Of a stretch of DNA of 64,000 bases, positions 12,385 through 22,952 are shown one piece after another. Source of the DNA: Hexactinellida sp. DTS-2022 (lineage: Eukaryota; Porifera; Hexactinellida). The first letter of the stretch is position 1. Every line of letters starts with the position of its first letter. The stretch is from assembly GCA_028753945.1 (NCBI GenBank), contig JAPNXP010000010.1:2607042-2671041 (forward strand), read 5' to 3'. The translations under genes and the position numbers were made by a program. The notes below the pieces were generated by a model. It saw nothing but the letters and a program-made list of their open reading frames with translations, searched no databases and was not told the DNA's origin.

Positions 12385-14050
12385 TTAAGTGTTGGAAACA
12401 GAGATAAATCTTGTTGAATTAAACATTTGGAGATGGGAGCGCATTTGGCTTTGATCCCATACACATTGAGAAGGGTTTACTTCAAGAACAAGAGCCGTGC
12501 ACACAGCTGTAGCGAATAACCCACAATCTGATGGGCCTACTTGTTGTTGCAATTCCTGTCTAACATACTTGAACCAATGTTTCTGAGGGTAAATCCGTGA
12601 AAATTGGATATCAACTTCCTCTGTAGTTTTATCAAACATTGAATCAAATACATTAACCACACCATTACGATCGGCACAGGAAACCAGCCAATGTGTCCTA
12701 GAGTTGTCATGATGAATTTGGATACTATTTCGTGGATGAGGTTTATAAGCAGCATAACTCTCAATAATGTTTTTTGGAGGCCACGAACACGAGGGAATTG
12801 ATTACGGAGAATAGTCTAGGAAAAAAAGATTAATGAATCACCAAACTATTTTAGCAATTTATAAGACGCTAGCGTAAGAATTCCGATGAAAAAGAATAAA
12901 TTTAACATACCATGAACGCGTGAATTGTAGTATCCGTAAGTAGAGTATCTTTATCCGATAGTTCACTCAAAGCAGTTGCAAGGTCGTCGTCGCGGTTTAT
13001 ACTTATTATTGTTTGAGGTTCAAAAATACTCTTTCGGGCGGGAAAATAAGGTTCGGGTTGTTCGCTGCTACACTTACTGTCACTACCATCCAAACAATGT
13101 GCGTATATCTCGACCTCTTGGCCTAAATTGTAACTGTCAGAATCAGCAGCCTGAAATAAGCTGGAGTCCGATACAGTAGAATGTGTGGAATCCGGTGTTA
13201 TACGTTGCGGAGAGTTGTTGACATCTGAAAAACCAGATGGAGGTGACAATAATGGAGAACTCGGATAAAATTCTAAGGTATGTGCAGGGGATGAATAAGG
13301 TGATCTATCCCGTATCGGAGAAGTAAGAGAATGAGATGCTTTGTACATATCTTTACTATAGCCAGATTTAAGGTTGCGAAACTCAATAGTTAGATCCCAC
13401 CATTTTGGACATGATCTCTTTGACCAATACCTACCATCTAGAATATACAAAAATTAATATTAAATTAAACTCTATATAGTAGAAGCTGCGTGATCCGACC
13501 CACTATAATCCGGAATTCGCCTTAATCCGGTACATATATATCTCATCCCAACGTGTCGGATTAGGCAGGTTTTCCTGTATTAGTTAAGTATTAATTACTT
13601 AAAGAAAATGAATACTTACTAGTAGAATTTCTGATTGCAGTAGAGAGAAAGTTTCGTAGTCTCTCCATTGAAATGCTGGATGGATCAAGTGAAGAATCGA
13701 GCAAGTCTAGTACTTCTTTCTCTTTAGGATCGTGTGGTGGTACTGGTAGTAGAGGTGACGATACTGGTAGTAGAGGTGACGATACTGGTAGTAGAGGTGA
13801 CGATACTGGTAGTAGGTGGCGATAATTGTGGTAGAGGTGACGGTATTGTTATCTGAGTAGTGGTTAACAGAGATTTTTGGATTACCCTCCGGTGTTCGTT
13901 TACATACTCTTTGAATGGTTCTTTCCCGATTACAGTCAAATTCCCTTTCCATGTCAGTACGATCCCAACTTGTTCACCAGTTAGTTGAGTAAACGATTGT
14001 ACTGCAGCAAAGAGATGCTCTTTGGCGTTTCCTTTAGTGATTCTTGGCAT
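12385..14050 (-). pseudogene. Ulp1/SENP-type (C48) cysteine protease of the KDZ element
   Basis: Three exons can be read: 14050-13620, 13437-12911 and 12815-12385, with donors GTAAGT and GTATGT and acceptors ending TCTAG and CCTAG, about 460 residues. Exon 1 encodes a small N-terminal region and a repeat-encoded Ser/Thr/Pro tract. Exon 2 starts GRYWSKRSCPKWWD and contains a low-complexity linker. Exons 2-3 hold the protease: TIHAF, LRNQFPRVRGLQ, then NSRTHWLVS (catalytic His), VNVFDSM (Asp), and QQQVGPSDCGLF (oxyanion Gln and nucleophile Cys). All four key residues are present. Frame breaks lie in the exon 1 repeat and near 12775. In transposons such proteases may process the transposase or act on SUMO; the substrate here is unknown. 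Confidence 0.8.
13738..13840. repeat. 24-bp tandem repeat in the protease gene
   Basis: Four copies of GATACTGGTAGTAGAGGTGA plus four bases, the last shortened, encode a Ser-Thr-Val-rich stretch on the minus strand. The shortened copy accounts for the reading-frame change inside exon 1. Confidence 0.8.
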
Positions 14051-14470
14051 TCTGATAAATTGGTCTTCGCATTCTTTTATTTATATGAGACATTTCGACA
14101 GCGATTATTCCACGTTAGATCTTTCCGCTGACATATCAACTGGTCATAGAAACGGTTAGGATGCTAAGAATTTAACCACGTGTCAATTTAGATTGTGCCA
14201 CTGTATTAGCTGGAAACTGATTGCATGATTGAAATTCGTATTCTGTGGTTTTATTTCTTAGTCTTTAAAATTGTCTCAGAAATTCCTTTTGTGAAGATAG
14301 GTTGCTAACGTGATTTCGTTTCATTATTGGGATGAACAATAAAACAAAAACAAAAGCTATTAGACGTTAGAAATAACAAATAATTAATTTTGAAAGAGAT
14401 GAACTAAATCGTGTACGAAAATCTAATTGAGTATCCCCAGTGTATAATTGCGCAAAGTCTATGTATGCGC
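14051..14470. other. Upstream region of the protease gene, no gene seen
   Basis: AT-rich sequence that should hold the promoter of the minus-strand KDZ protease and the right end of that transposon. I found no convincing TIR, TATA box or other gene. Confidence 0.4.
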
Positions 14471-14593
14471 CAGAGCCGTAACAAGAAATTATAAGAAATT
14501 ATAGCGCCCGGGGCAGGTAACAAAAAATGTGCGCCCCATAAATTTAGCGCCCGGGGCATATGCCCCGCTTGACCCCCTCTAGTTACGCTACTG
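14471..14593. mobile_element. hAT MITE, 123 bp
   Basis: It begins CAGAGCCGTAACAAG and ends CTAGTTACGCTACTG, flanked by perfect 8-bp duplications GTATGCGC (14463-14470, 14594-14601). The interior has GCGCCCGGGGCA copies. The right flank contains degenerate copies of CGCTAGCGCATA. Confidence 0.9.
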
Positions 14594-14694
14594 GTATGCG
14601 CTAGCGCATACTCTATGTACCTATCGCTAGCGCATAATCTATGTACTCTATGCGCTAGGGTATGCGCTGAGTACTTTTTAATACCTCAAAATGT

Positions 14695-14725
14695 TGGGTG
14701 GTCGAATACTTTTGTCCGGGTAGTG
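14695..14725. mobile_element. Tc1/mariner terminus
   Basis: GGTCGAATACTTTTGTCC followed by GGGTAGTG and the target TA is a Tc1-like end; the element would extend to the left. The interior has been lost or replaced. Confidence 0.6.
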
Positions 14726-14943
14726 TATATCATATGCTAAATTCGCACTTTCAGTATACAATATTATTTTGTTATGCAGCGGTGTGTAATGCAGCTGACC
14801 TATCACACAGAGTTTTTACTGTTATTGATAAATTTTTGTGGGATTTCAACTCAACGAGAAACTGGCAAAAAATGAATTACAATTAGAGAATATGTTTAAA
14901 GCTAAATGCAAATCTGCATCCAGAACCTAAAGTGAGAGGTTGA

Positions 14944-15275
14944 GTGAGGTTTTCAAGGATACTACTCGAAATGAATCAGCTGCAAGTTTATTGTACAAAA
15001 ATATACAAAAATATAGAAACGACCATGTATAGAGCAAGACGTGAAATTGAACACACCATTCCACAATCTGCAGTGAGTTTTGTCAACAAATACAATCAAC
15101 ACAATACGCAGTCTTATAGAGGAACAGTAGGTTGAGAAATATAACTCTTTTATTCGGATAATTTTCCCAAGTCCTTGCAGAAGTCGAAAATATTCAATTT
15201 GATGGAACCTTCTATACCGTACCTATATGTCGCTCCACCATTACAGACCGAGTACCAATCTTCATCTAATAGCAG
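14944..15275 (+). pseudogene. MULE transposase fragment
   Basis: The segment encodes TTMYRARREIEHTIPQS, SYRGTVG and, in another frame, ENIQFDGTFYTVP. These correspond to the pre-catalytic region (YRARRK.....P) and the first catalytic motif DGTF of MULE transposases. The two parts are separated by a stop and frame change near 15133-15150, and nothing downstream matches. It differs from the MULE at 29165-30174. Short and dead. Confidence 0.65.
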
Positions 15276-15554
15276 TTAATGTCTTATTTCAATCTTTCTT
15301 TTCATTTCATTATTAACAAATAGTTATATATCTCGTATTTATTTATTAAATTTTAATTAAAAAGCTTGAGTTTTCAGTAATTAATCACTAGATATTCTTA
15401 GTTGACAATTTCAGAGAAAAATGGACTAATTACAGCTAATTACCATATATTTTAATAAAAGATAGAGAGATGGGATTGAACTGAAACTCCAAATGCTAAT
15501 TTCGCGCATGCATTTGTTTATCATTACAATTTGATTGATAGCCTTGTGAAGGGT

Positions 15555-15745
15555 ATGAAGTTGTCATTGCAAAGAATTTAGTTGATCAATTGCAAATAAT
15601 TTAGTTGATAAATTGCAAAGAATTTTAGTTGATCAATTGCAAACCTTGCCGAGTTGATCAATTGCAATGAATTTTAGTTCATAAATTGCAAAGAATTTTA
15701 GTTGATCAATTGCAATGAATTTCAGTTGATCAATTACAAGCGTCT
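15555..15745. repeat. Tandem repeat, ~30-bp unit with TTGATCAATTGCAA
   Basis: About seven imperfect copies of AATTTTAGTTGATCAATTGC plus AA(A/T)G. The unit contains the palindrome TTGATCAA. No gene overlaps. Confidence 0.85.
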
Positions 15746-16446
15746 TTTTTCTAGCAACATTGTTTCACGAAAATGTGGAAACTCAGTATAAATTTTTAAG
15801 ATTATTTTGATTTGCCTTCTTTTACCTCAAAACAATTGAAGAATTCACATCATGTTCAGGACTTTTTAATATACCAATGTAATTTATTGCTTACTTTCTC
15901 AGTACTCTTAATAACCGAGCTATGATGCAATTAGAAATGTATACGTATTTACCACGGTTTATAAAACACTGATCGTATTGCATTATTTTATTGAAACACT
16001 AATATCATAAAATATCTACGACCTGTTCACGACCGTTTTTTATTTTTGAATTAATCTAGAAATATGGATTAGAAACTTTTGGATTGCCCATGTACCAGCC
16101 ATTGTATTTCTGAGATCCGGGCAAATTCCAAATTATGGGCAGCATCCGGACGACTTTGCCCGGCAAAAATGGATATACCATATCACTGGACAGACGATCC
16201 ATCCTTACGAAATTTCTATAACTGGATTGTCGAATGATGAAATTTCTTTCATCAATTGATGAAATGCCCTTTGAGTCTCTCGATTTATGTTCAAATCCTT
16301 AACCAGTGTATTAACATCCATTTGTAAATAGGCTCCTAATTTTTGTCTGATTCGATTTTCATACGCCAAGATCACAAATTAAAATATTACGGCAAATGGC
16401 ATAGCAGAGGATTCCAAATATCCGATCTCCTTATTTTCAAATTTAC
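15746..16446. other. Noncoding stretch
   Basis: AT-rich; I see no gene. CCGGGCAAATTCC and TTTGCCCGGCAAAA near 16124-16165 look like degraded MITE arms, without definable ends. Confidence 0.4.
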
Positions 16447-16591
16447 CAGGGCTTTTCATGAGTCACTGAGTCAACTGACTCGAGTCACCGAGTCATCTGA
16501 CTAGTGACAAAATTCAGTGACTCGAATCACCGAGTCTGACTCGATGACTCGTGGTGACTCGAGTCAATCAAATGACTCGCGAAAAGCCCTG
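16447..16591. mobile_element. hAT MITE made of GACTCGAGTCA motifs
   Basis: TIRs CAGGGCTTTTC and GAAAAGCCCTG with perfect 8-bp duplications AAATTTAC (16439-16446, 16592-16599). The 145-bp body consists almost wholly of GAGTCA/TGACTC motifs in both orientations, which resemble AP-1/GCN4 binding sites. Confidence 0.92.
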
Positions 16592-16599
16592 AAATTTAC

Positions 16600-18103
16600 C
16601 AAAAATCATGCTCCAAAAGGAGCGTCTCGCGCTCCTGGATAATTCCTTGTCCTTAACCCAGGAGATTCTCCTTTTTTGTTGACGGATGAAACGCAGGTAC
16701 CTCCGGCGATGTATCTTAATTTGGAATGCGGAAACGACGTGTGTTTTATCGAATTGGAAAATAACAAATCCATTGGGATTATACGTATTGTACTGAATTA
16801 AAATAATATTTTTACCATGTATGATAAAGTAATTTCCATGTAACAATGTTGCATGCAACATTGCTGCACAAAAATGGGTTGCATAGTGTATGGAAGGCTT
16901 TAGAACGATATGGGATATAACAAATTGAGATTTTGATCCAGAGCACTAAATGCATAATTATTATGCTTTTAAAACGAATATCCGGATATAAAGAAGGAAT
17001 TTACAGGTCCTAATCACTTCGCTATAATGAGAGTTTACTGTATATATATCGCATAAATAACTGAATTTGATTTAGCTGTCACAACAAAACTAGTTCGATT
17101 GAAACCTATAATAAATAAGGATAAACTATACTAATATTAGAAACTGCATTAACCTCAATAGTTATTTTTGTTTTTTTAGCACCCGAGACCTAATAAAAAC
17201 TAATTACAGAGCAATTTAAAGTATCAACTAACATGCTGAGGCAAGCTACCATGCCGTTGTGGGTAATGAGCTCGGTATCTAGATAATGAGGAAATTACCT
17301 GAAACATGATATTTCATTACATGAGCTAAAATTTAACTTTACAATCCGAAAACTAACGATAGTAATTTGCAAATATTATTGTATAAAAGGATAAAATAAA
17401 ATCGAAAATAGTCCAGACTATTGTAAATATATTGGAATGGTCGGATACCTCTCTCCATAGATTTTATATACAGTCGAGTACACTTAAGATGATGAATTAT
17501 AAAACCCTATATAAAATTATTTATTAGATATATTAAATAAAATTTTATGCAATTTCGAAAATCTTGCCATTAAAATGATCTTGAAGAAGTCGAAATATTC
17601 AAAATAGAAATGTTGCGTCAATTTTTTGAGTAAAGATCTGTCGAGCAAAAGTAAATGATTCAATGAACCATAATATTTTGAAGATGTTAAGGATACAAAA
17701 TGCTGATAAAATGTAGAAAGTTTCAATTCAGGGTAAAGAAAATGTATATTTTGTTTCAATGTATGAAATTTCTTCATCATTTTGTATATATTCTTCAAAG
17801 ATCTATAAATATGTTTTCTCCGACGTGAATTCTTTGTAAGAAAAAGTATAGTATTTATGAAGTCAAGATTCATTTGAGTCATTTCGAGATTGCAATAAAG
17901 AAAAAATTTCTTACTATTAATATTTGGACAAAATATTAACTAACAATTTTTCAGGAAGCCAATTTATATATTAACAACCTCAAGTGTAGCTAAAGTAACC
18001 AAATATGGTTTTTAAAAAAATTACTCCTAAATAATTTAATGAGCGTAATAAATTAGAAGTGAGCGAAACCAAAATTGTTATTATTTATTCCAGACTTTAC
18101 CAT
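16600..18103. other. Noncoding, with an unassigned 121-codon frame
   Basis: A minus-strand frame at 17517-17882 encodes a Lys/Asn/Phe/Leu-rich protein with no motif I recognise; composition alone in AT-rich DNA can give this. A pogo-like tip (TTCGCTATAATGAGAGTTTA, 17021-17040) precedes CTGTATAT. Nothing else is supported. Confidence 0.35.
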
Positions 18104-18565
18104 GTACATTAAAATGGATTACTGATATTGCTAGGAAATTAGAGCTAAGCTCTAGAACAATTTTAAATTTCAAGTTTTATGTGACATAACAGAATTTTGA
18201 AAATGGTGTGTGTTGGGGACGCAAAATATATTACGGAAGCATAGGAAGTCGGGTATTTCGATCATTTTGCACACGTATATTTTGATTTTAGGTCCTCTGG
18301 TGTCTTTTAGATGCACAATAGACATAGAAAACGTTCCTTCTAATACAGGGCTTTTCAACCTTTTGTAACATGCGACCCCATTTACAGATGTTGAAATGCT
18401 CGCGACCCCCACAATGTTAATGTGAAAGTTTTTATTCATGTGTAATAAGTATTCTATAAAGCCTTCGCGACCCCCTTGGGGGTCGCGCCTTCCAAGGTTG
18501 AAACCCATGCTCTAATAAGATATAAACTCCCCGTTACTCCCGGAAAAAAACATTTGAACGATTAT
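18104..18565 (-). mobile_element. GGTATTCCC-family element, fragment C
   Basis: In reverse orientation it contains the family blocks TTAGAGCTAAGCTCTAG, AATTTTGAAAATGGTGTGTG, AGGAAGTCGGGTATT and a degraded CCCGGAAAAAAAC end near 18540. It is interrupted by the hAT MITE at 18346-18509. Confidence 0.55.
18346..18509. mobile_element. hAT MITE, 164 bp
   Basis: It starts CAGGGCTTTTCAACCTTTT and ends AAGGTTGAAACCCATG; flanks TTCTAATA and CTCTAATA form an 8-bp target duplication with one mismatch. GCGACCCC motifs repeat in both orientations near the ends, as in many hAT MITEs. Confidence 0.88.
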
Positions 18566-19009
18566 AATTTATCAGGAAGGCAATGTATTAGCTTTCATTA
18601 AAACATTAATTACGTTTCTAAGTTGTATGCCAGTGCAAGGCCAGTGTCGGGACGACTCGTCAACCTAACGACTGGTCACGACTGGTCACGACTGGTCTAC
18701 CTAATTTTACGTGGTTCAACCTAACCACGTCAAATATCGTGGCGCTGGACTGAAGTGCAACTGCTATACAAGTAATAAAATTTAGGTCATTAATTAAATT
18801 ATATTAAACAAGGGATTTGGAATGAAATTACAATGATGAATTTTTAATTATTCGGAATTGGTGTTACATTTAAAACTCGACAGAGACGCAAGGATATTCG
18901 CGCGATATATTCAGGGGGGAGAGACTTCTCGAAACTACATTTCTAAAATATATCCACAGTATTAAGCTGGTCCTTGACACTATATGTCACTCTGTGAAAG
19001 CGATTGCCT
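18566..19009. other. Noncoding; possible MITE at about 18640-18760
   Basis: CCAGTGTCGGGACGACTC and CGTGGCGCTGGACTG bracket a segment with three copies of ACGACTGGTC. This could be a small hAT-type element, but no target duplication was found. Confidence 0.35.
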
Positions 19010-19600
19010 TGGAGGCACTATCTTTTGGTTCTTGGTGGATTGATAGTGCCTCCAAAAGAGCATGCTGTCAGCACAGGTGTAATTTTAGAATTTAAGGTCG
19101 CGTCATCATTTCTATGAGGTGTTAGACCATTTCAGAAAAGTGTTTCGGAAGGCAACGACCCTTAGAGTCGTAGTAGTTCCTTTTAGCTCACTATAATTCA
19201 GATATATTCAAGTTTCAGTAGAAGCTGTGGGATATAATAGGTGATGAATCAGCTGATTCACCCAACGCCAACCAACCCATTCGAAACATACTATAATTGA
19301 CAAAATTTTAAAACACATTTATTTGACGATGTCACATCAACTCAAGGTGTCAAGAACCATTTGTCGAGGTGTTACGTGGCATAAGGATCAATTGACAAAT
19401 TGGAAGTTTGTTTCTTTCTTGTATCATCTCTGAGTTTATTGATATTTAGCTAATTGGTAAAATAATTATCAAAAAATTATTAGTAATTTAACACAATTTC
19501 AATGTTATTGATATTTAGCTAATTGGTAAAATAATTATTAAAAAATTATTAGTAATTTAACACAATTTCAATGCTATTTTACAGTTTTGCATTAAAGTTT
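19010..19600 (+). repeat. Dispersed copy of the 40.8-46.7 kb repeat family
   Basis: It matches the array unit at 43036-43560: half hairpin (GATAGTGCCTCC, CATGCTGTC-GCACAG), then AAGGCAACGACCCTTAGAGT, CACCCAAC, CTCAAGGTGTCAAGA and AAGTTTGTTTCT. A 68-bp period direct duplication (starts 19437 and 19505) lies at its right end. This shows the array family also exists as a single unit 22 kb away. Confidence 0.75.
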
Positions 19601-19632
19601 AAACCATACTTCAATATAGTATGTAGTATTTA

Positions 19633-21293
19633 GCGGTATTCCCGACGACAATTTGTACTTTTCTATAGGTAGAATCCAAAGTATAAGCATAGTCTGCTCT
19701 AATATGCTAAATAGCACAAATAAATGATGTTTTTAGAACATATATTAGGAGTAAAACATTGATATAAGTGATATATTTAGATTTTTTTAGAATAACGCGA
19801 TAACACAGTTACTATTGGTATGGATTCATATTGAATTTTATTCTACTGACTTCATTAAGCCTATTCTAGTAGTTTAGACTTTATTCTAACTTTTTAGATA
19901 GGTAGTAAGCCTTAATTTAAGATTTCTGCTTTGTCATTTTTTTGGATTTTCGTCAATTTGTCGAACATTTGAACGATTTTTGCTATATTTGAACTTTAAA
20001 AATCACATCCAGTGTTAAAATTTGAAATTGAAAATTCGGGGTGATTGAACTGTTCAAATACACAATAAAAATATGCAAAACAAATTTCAAACCTCAATCT
20101 TCCATATTGGGATCTCTGCGATCAACCCCGTGTCGGCATTTTTGTAAATACAATATACTGAGAAAGAACGCTTCAAAGTATTAATAAATTTGTTATTTCT
20201 GTATCACGGTACGTGGTATACCGATGGTATAATGAGGTATAACTAATTATACCAAATTTGTATCTGTTTCGGTATACTACCTTATGCTTAATATTTATAA
20301 AATTTACCTAAATTACACCTAGAATATACCAATATTATACCACGTATATTTCTAGTTTTCAGGTAGTATAGATTTAGGTATATTATATGTGTAATGTAAG
20401 TTTAGATTGTTATACCGAAACTATTCCTAATTTGGTATAATTAGTTATACCTAATTATACCATCGGTATACCACGTACCGTGAATCCGTATGCATAGTGA
20501 TATTATCCTTATCAGTTATCGGATAGGCGTCAAAATGGACTATTGATATGACTAGCAAGTTAGAGCTAATCTCTAGCTAAATTTTTAATTTCAAGATTTA
20601 TGGTCACATCACCTAAATGACACCACCATATATGGGTATGTGAATTTAGTGGATTGTAACCATTTCGAAAATAGTCTCAATTGTTCTTTCAATGATTTAG
20701 TAATGGGATATTGATGTGATTAGATGGTTAGAGCTAAGCTCTAGATTATATCATCTAGGAAATAGAAATTTGCAGCGTCATCAAAAATGGGCACATTAAA
20801 TGCCCATATTTGGATCATTTTGAAAACGGTGCGTGTTAGGGTCACGATATGTATTATTGACGGATAGGAAGTCGTGTATTGCGAGCATTTTGAGACATAA
20901 ATTTGATTCTAGCTGCTCGGCTGTCCGAGAAAAGAAATTGACAAGAAAACGTACCCTCGAATGAGATGATTGGCCATGAAGTTTCAAATTTTCACTTTTA
21001 ATTTTTATTTATTTATCAAATGTTGATTATTTTCATCAGCATCACTTGGATAGAGTAATGATATGACTAATCTTACCAATGTTGAGGATTACACACTTAA
21101 AATCGTTCGAAGATGTGAAACCAATGGTCCGCTCTACAAATTAGCTCATATCTTTGAAAATACGATTGGAAAATACTCAAAACTTTGTATAGACAATTAA
21201 TATGGTCCTTCTGTATTGCCGAGCATAAAATAATTATTTTGTTAAGATGTATTTTTGGGTAAATTTCCGATTATTTTCCCGCCGGGAATACCG
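19633..21293 (-). mobile_element. GGTATTCCC-family element, copy B
   Basis: The left tip GCGGTATTCCCGACGACAA and right tip CGCCGGGAATACCG are inverted; TTA flanks both sides (19630-19632, 21294-21296), a 3-bp target duplication as in PIF/Harbinger relatives. The interior (20520-21000) is the family core in reverse orientation. No transposase is present. It hosts a MITE at 20205-20482. Confidence 0.75.
20205..20482. mobile_element. Palindromic MITE, 278 bp
   Basis: Arms CACGGTACGTGGTATACC and its complement GGTATACCACGTACCGTG extend into about 65 bp of matching inverted sequence rich in GGTATAATTAGTTATACC. It is nested in copy B and therefore younger. Confidence 0.85.
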
Positions 21294-21296
21294 TTA

Positions 21297-21837
21297 GCCC
21301 ATAAGCGGAATTTCGAAAATATGTATAGGACACATATTTTTAAGTACCTTATTTATGTGGTTTTTATTAATATTAATTTTAATTATGACTAAAATTTTCA
21401 AAGAATGGATATCAAGTTTAATATTTTTCTCTCGTATAGTTGATGAATAGATCTGTGATTTGTCGGGTTGTTCGCGCTTTTCGATGCATTTTTCAAATTT
21501 TATGGCCAAATCGTCACGAAGTTCCAAGAAAACTCGAGAAAACTGTCCGGAAATTATGACAAAAGAAACTTATAAAGATGCTTCGGATGAAAAATACGGT
21601 GGCTTTAGAGTCAAAATTCAAAAGCGAGTTTCTACTTTGAAATAAAGCTAATTTATCATGGAATTATGTGGGAAGTGAAACTTTTTTTAAATAAATTCCC
21701 CAACGTCTTCAGAATGTCATTTTATTGACGTTATTATTGATGCTTCGCATTTTACAATAACGCAATTGACATTCTTGAATATTTTCTGTAATTTATCGTG
21801 CATAAAAAACTTCAATTATGTAAACTAACATTAATTA
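21297..21837. other. Noncoding stretch with two weak overlapping frames
   Basis: Frames of 61-77 codons overlap on opposite strands at 21294-21645; neither has a recognisable domain. No other feature is supported. Confidence 0.35.
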
Positions 21838-21915
21838 GCACATATATCTCAGTGGTTAGCATACATGGCCAACAATCAATTGATGATGGGTTCGAATAAG
21901 TGATCTCACTGATCT
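21838..21915 (+). repeat. tRNA-like sequence, probable SINE head
   Basis: TCAGTGGTTAGCATAC resembles a D-arm/A box and GATGGGTTCGAATAAG a T-arm/B box (GGTTCGA), spaced as in a tRNA. Acceptor pairing is poor, so it is more likely a tRNA-derived SINE or relic than a working tRNA. Confidence 0.4.
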
Positions 21916-22024
21916 CTATATCTTTTTATTTTCTTATTGCATTATCAACTGATTATTTGGCTATATCATATTTCAAATCAATTATAATATATATTTAGTA
22001 TATACTTGCAGTATCTCAGCTAGC

Positions 22025-22180
22025 CAGGGCAGGATTTACCCTTGAGTGGCTTGAAGGCTGAACCACACAAGTGGCCCGAACATGATCGACATTGGTCGGT
22101 AGTGGTCCTATAGTGGCCCATTGGTCCTGTAGTGGCCCGAAGGCTATAGCCTACTTAGCCTAATGGTAAATCCGGCCCTG
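22025..22180. mobile_element. hAT MITE, 156 bp
   Basis: Ends CAGGGCAGGATTTACCCTT and GGTAAATCCGGCCCTG, with perfect 8-bp duplications CAGCTAGC (22017-22024, 22181-22188). GTGGCCC motifs repeat inside. Confidence 0.93.
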
Positions 22181-22952
22181 CAGCTAGCATAGACATATTA
22201 GACAATTTATAACATTAATCACGACGTTATTCCTGGTTTATTGCGTGAAAAAGATGTCCCAAAAGAAAGCGGATACCGATAATATGGCTGCGGCTTGCAT
22301 ATAATTCGATTAATTATTACTAATCATATATTTAATTGATTAAGCGAACGGTAGTTTAACTGATGATTCCAAAACGGAATGAAACACCATCTTAGCTAAA
22401 ATCTTTACAAAACTTGAAACGTAATTATCTCAAAACATAGAAATGCTGCGGCCGTATTCACTAAGAACTTAAGACTAAGATCAGTCTTAAGTCTTAAGAT
22501 CGATCTTAAGACCGAACTTAGAGCTATTCACTAAGAATTAAGATCGAACTTAGGGTCGATCTTAGTTAAGATCAATCTTAAGAACGAACTTAAAAATAAC
22601 TTTAAGGTAAATATGATTAGAATAGAGCATTATCCTAATTAAATACAAAACTAATGTATAATTTAGTTATGGTAAGTGTTTATATATTATTGATCTAGTA
22701 AATATAGATTTCTTAATTTTTCTTTTTGAGCAACAGTTGAGGCAATTAATGTCAAATTATTATGGACAAAGAAGAATGATTCCCCACTCCTGTAATACAT
22801 AGCTTCTATTTATGTAGTTGTACTGCCTGCACGCCGGCTGGCGAGTCTCATGATATCGGTGGTGCCAATATTGTTTTAACTTGATTGGATTTATTATGAA
22901 AATTCAATGTTTTATGTTTGTAATCTATAATATAATGATTATACACTAGTAG

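Larger units (their letters stand above)
8641..14050. mobile_element. KDZ DNA transposon (two convergent genes), 5' end lost
   Basis: A spliced KDZ transposase on the + strand and a spliced Ulp1-type protease on the - strand converge at about 11.64 and 12.38 kb. KDZ (Kyakuja-Dileera-Zisupton) elements are known to carry extra protease-like genes. The gap holds a later hAT MITE. The terminal inverted repeats were not identified; the left side is cut by the inverted repeat at 7730-8640. Confidence 0.7.

Noticed and set aside
17517-17882. 121-codon frame on the minus strand as a host gene
   Set aside because: No domain, low-complexity K/N/L/F composition expected in AT-rich DNA, and no splice or promoter evidence.
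21838-21915. Functional tRNA gene
   Set aside because: Acceptor and anticodon stems pair poorly and no plausible anticodon loop is clear.
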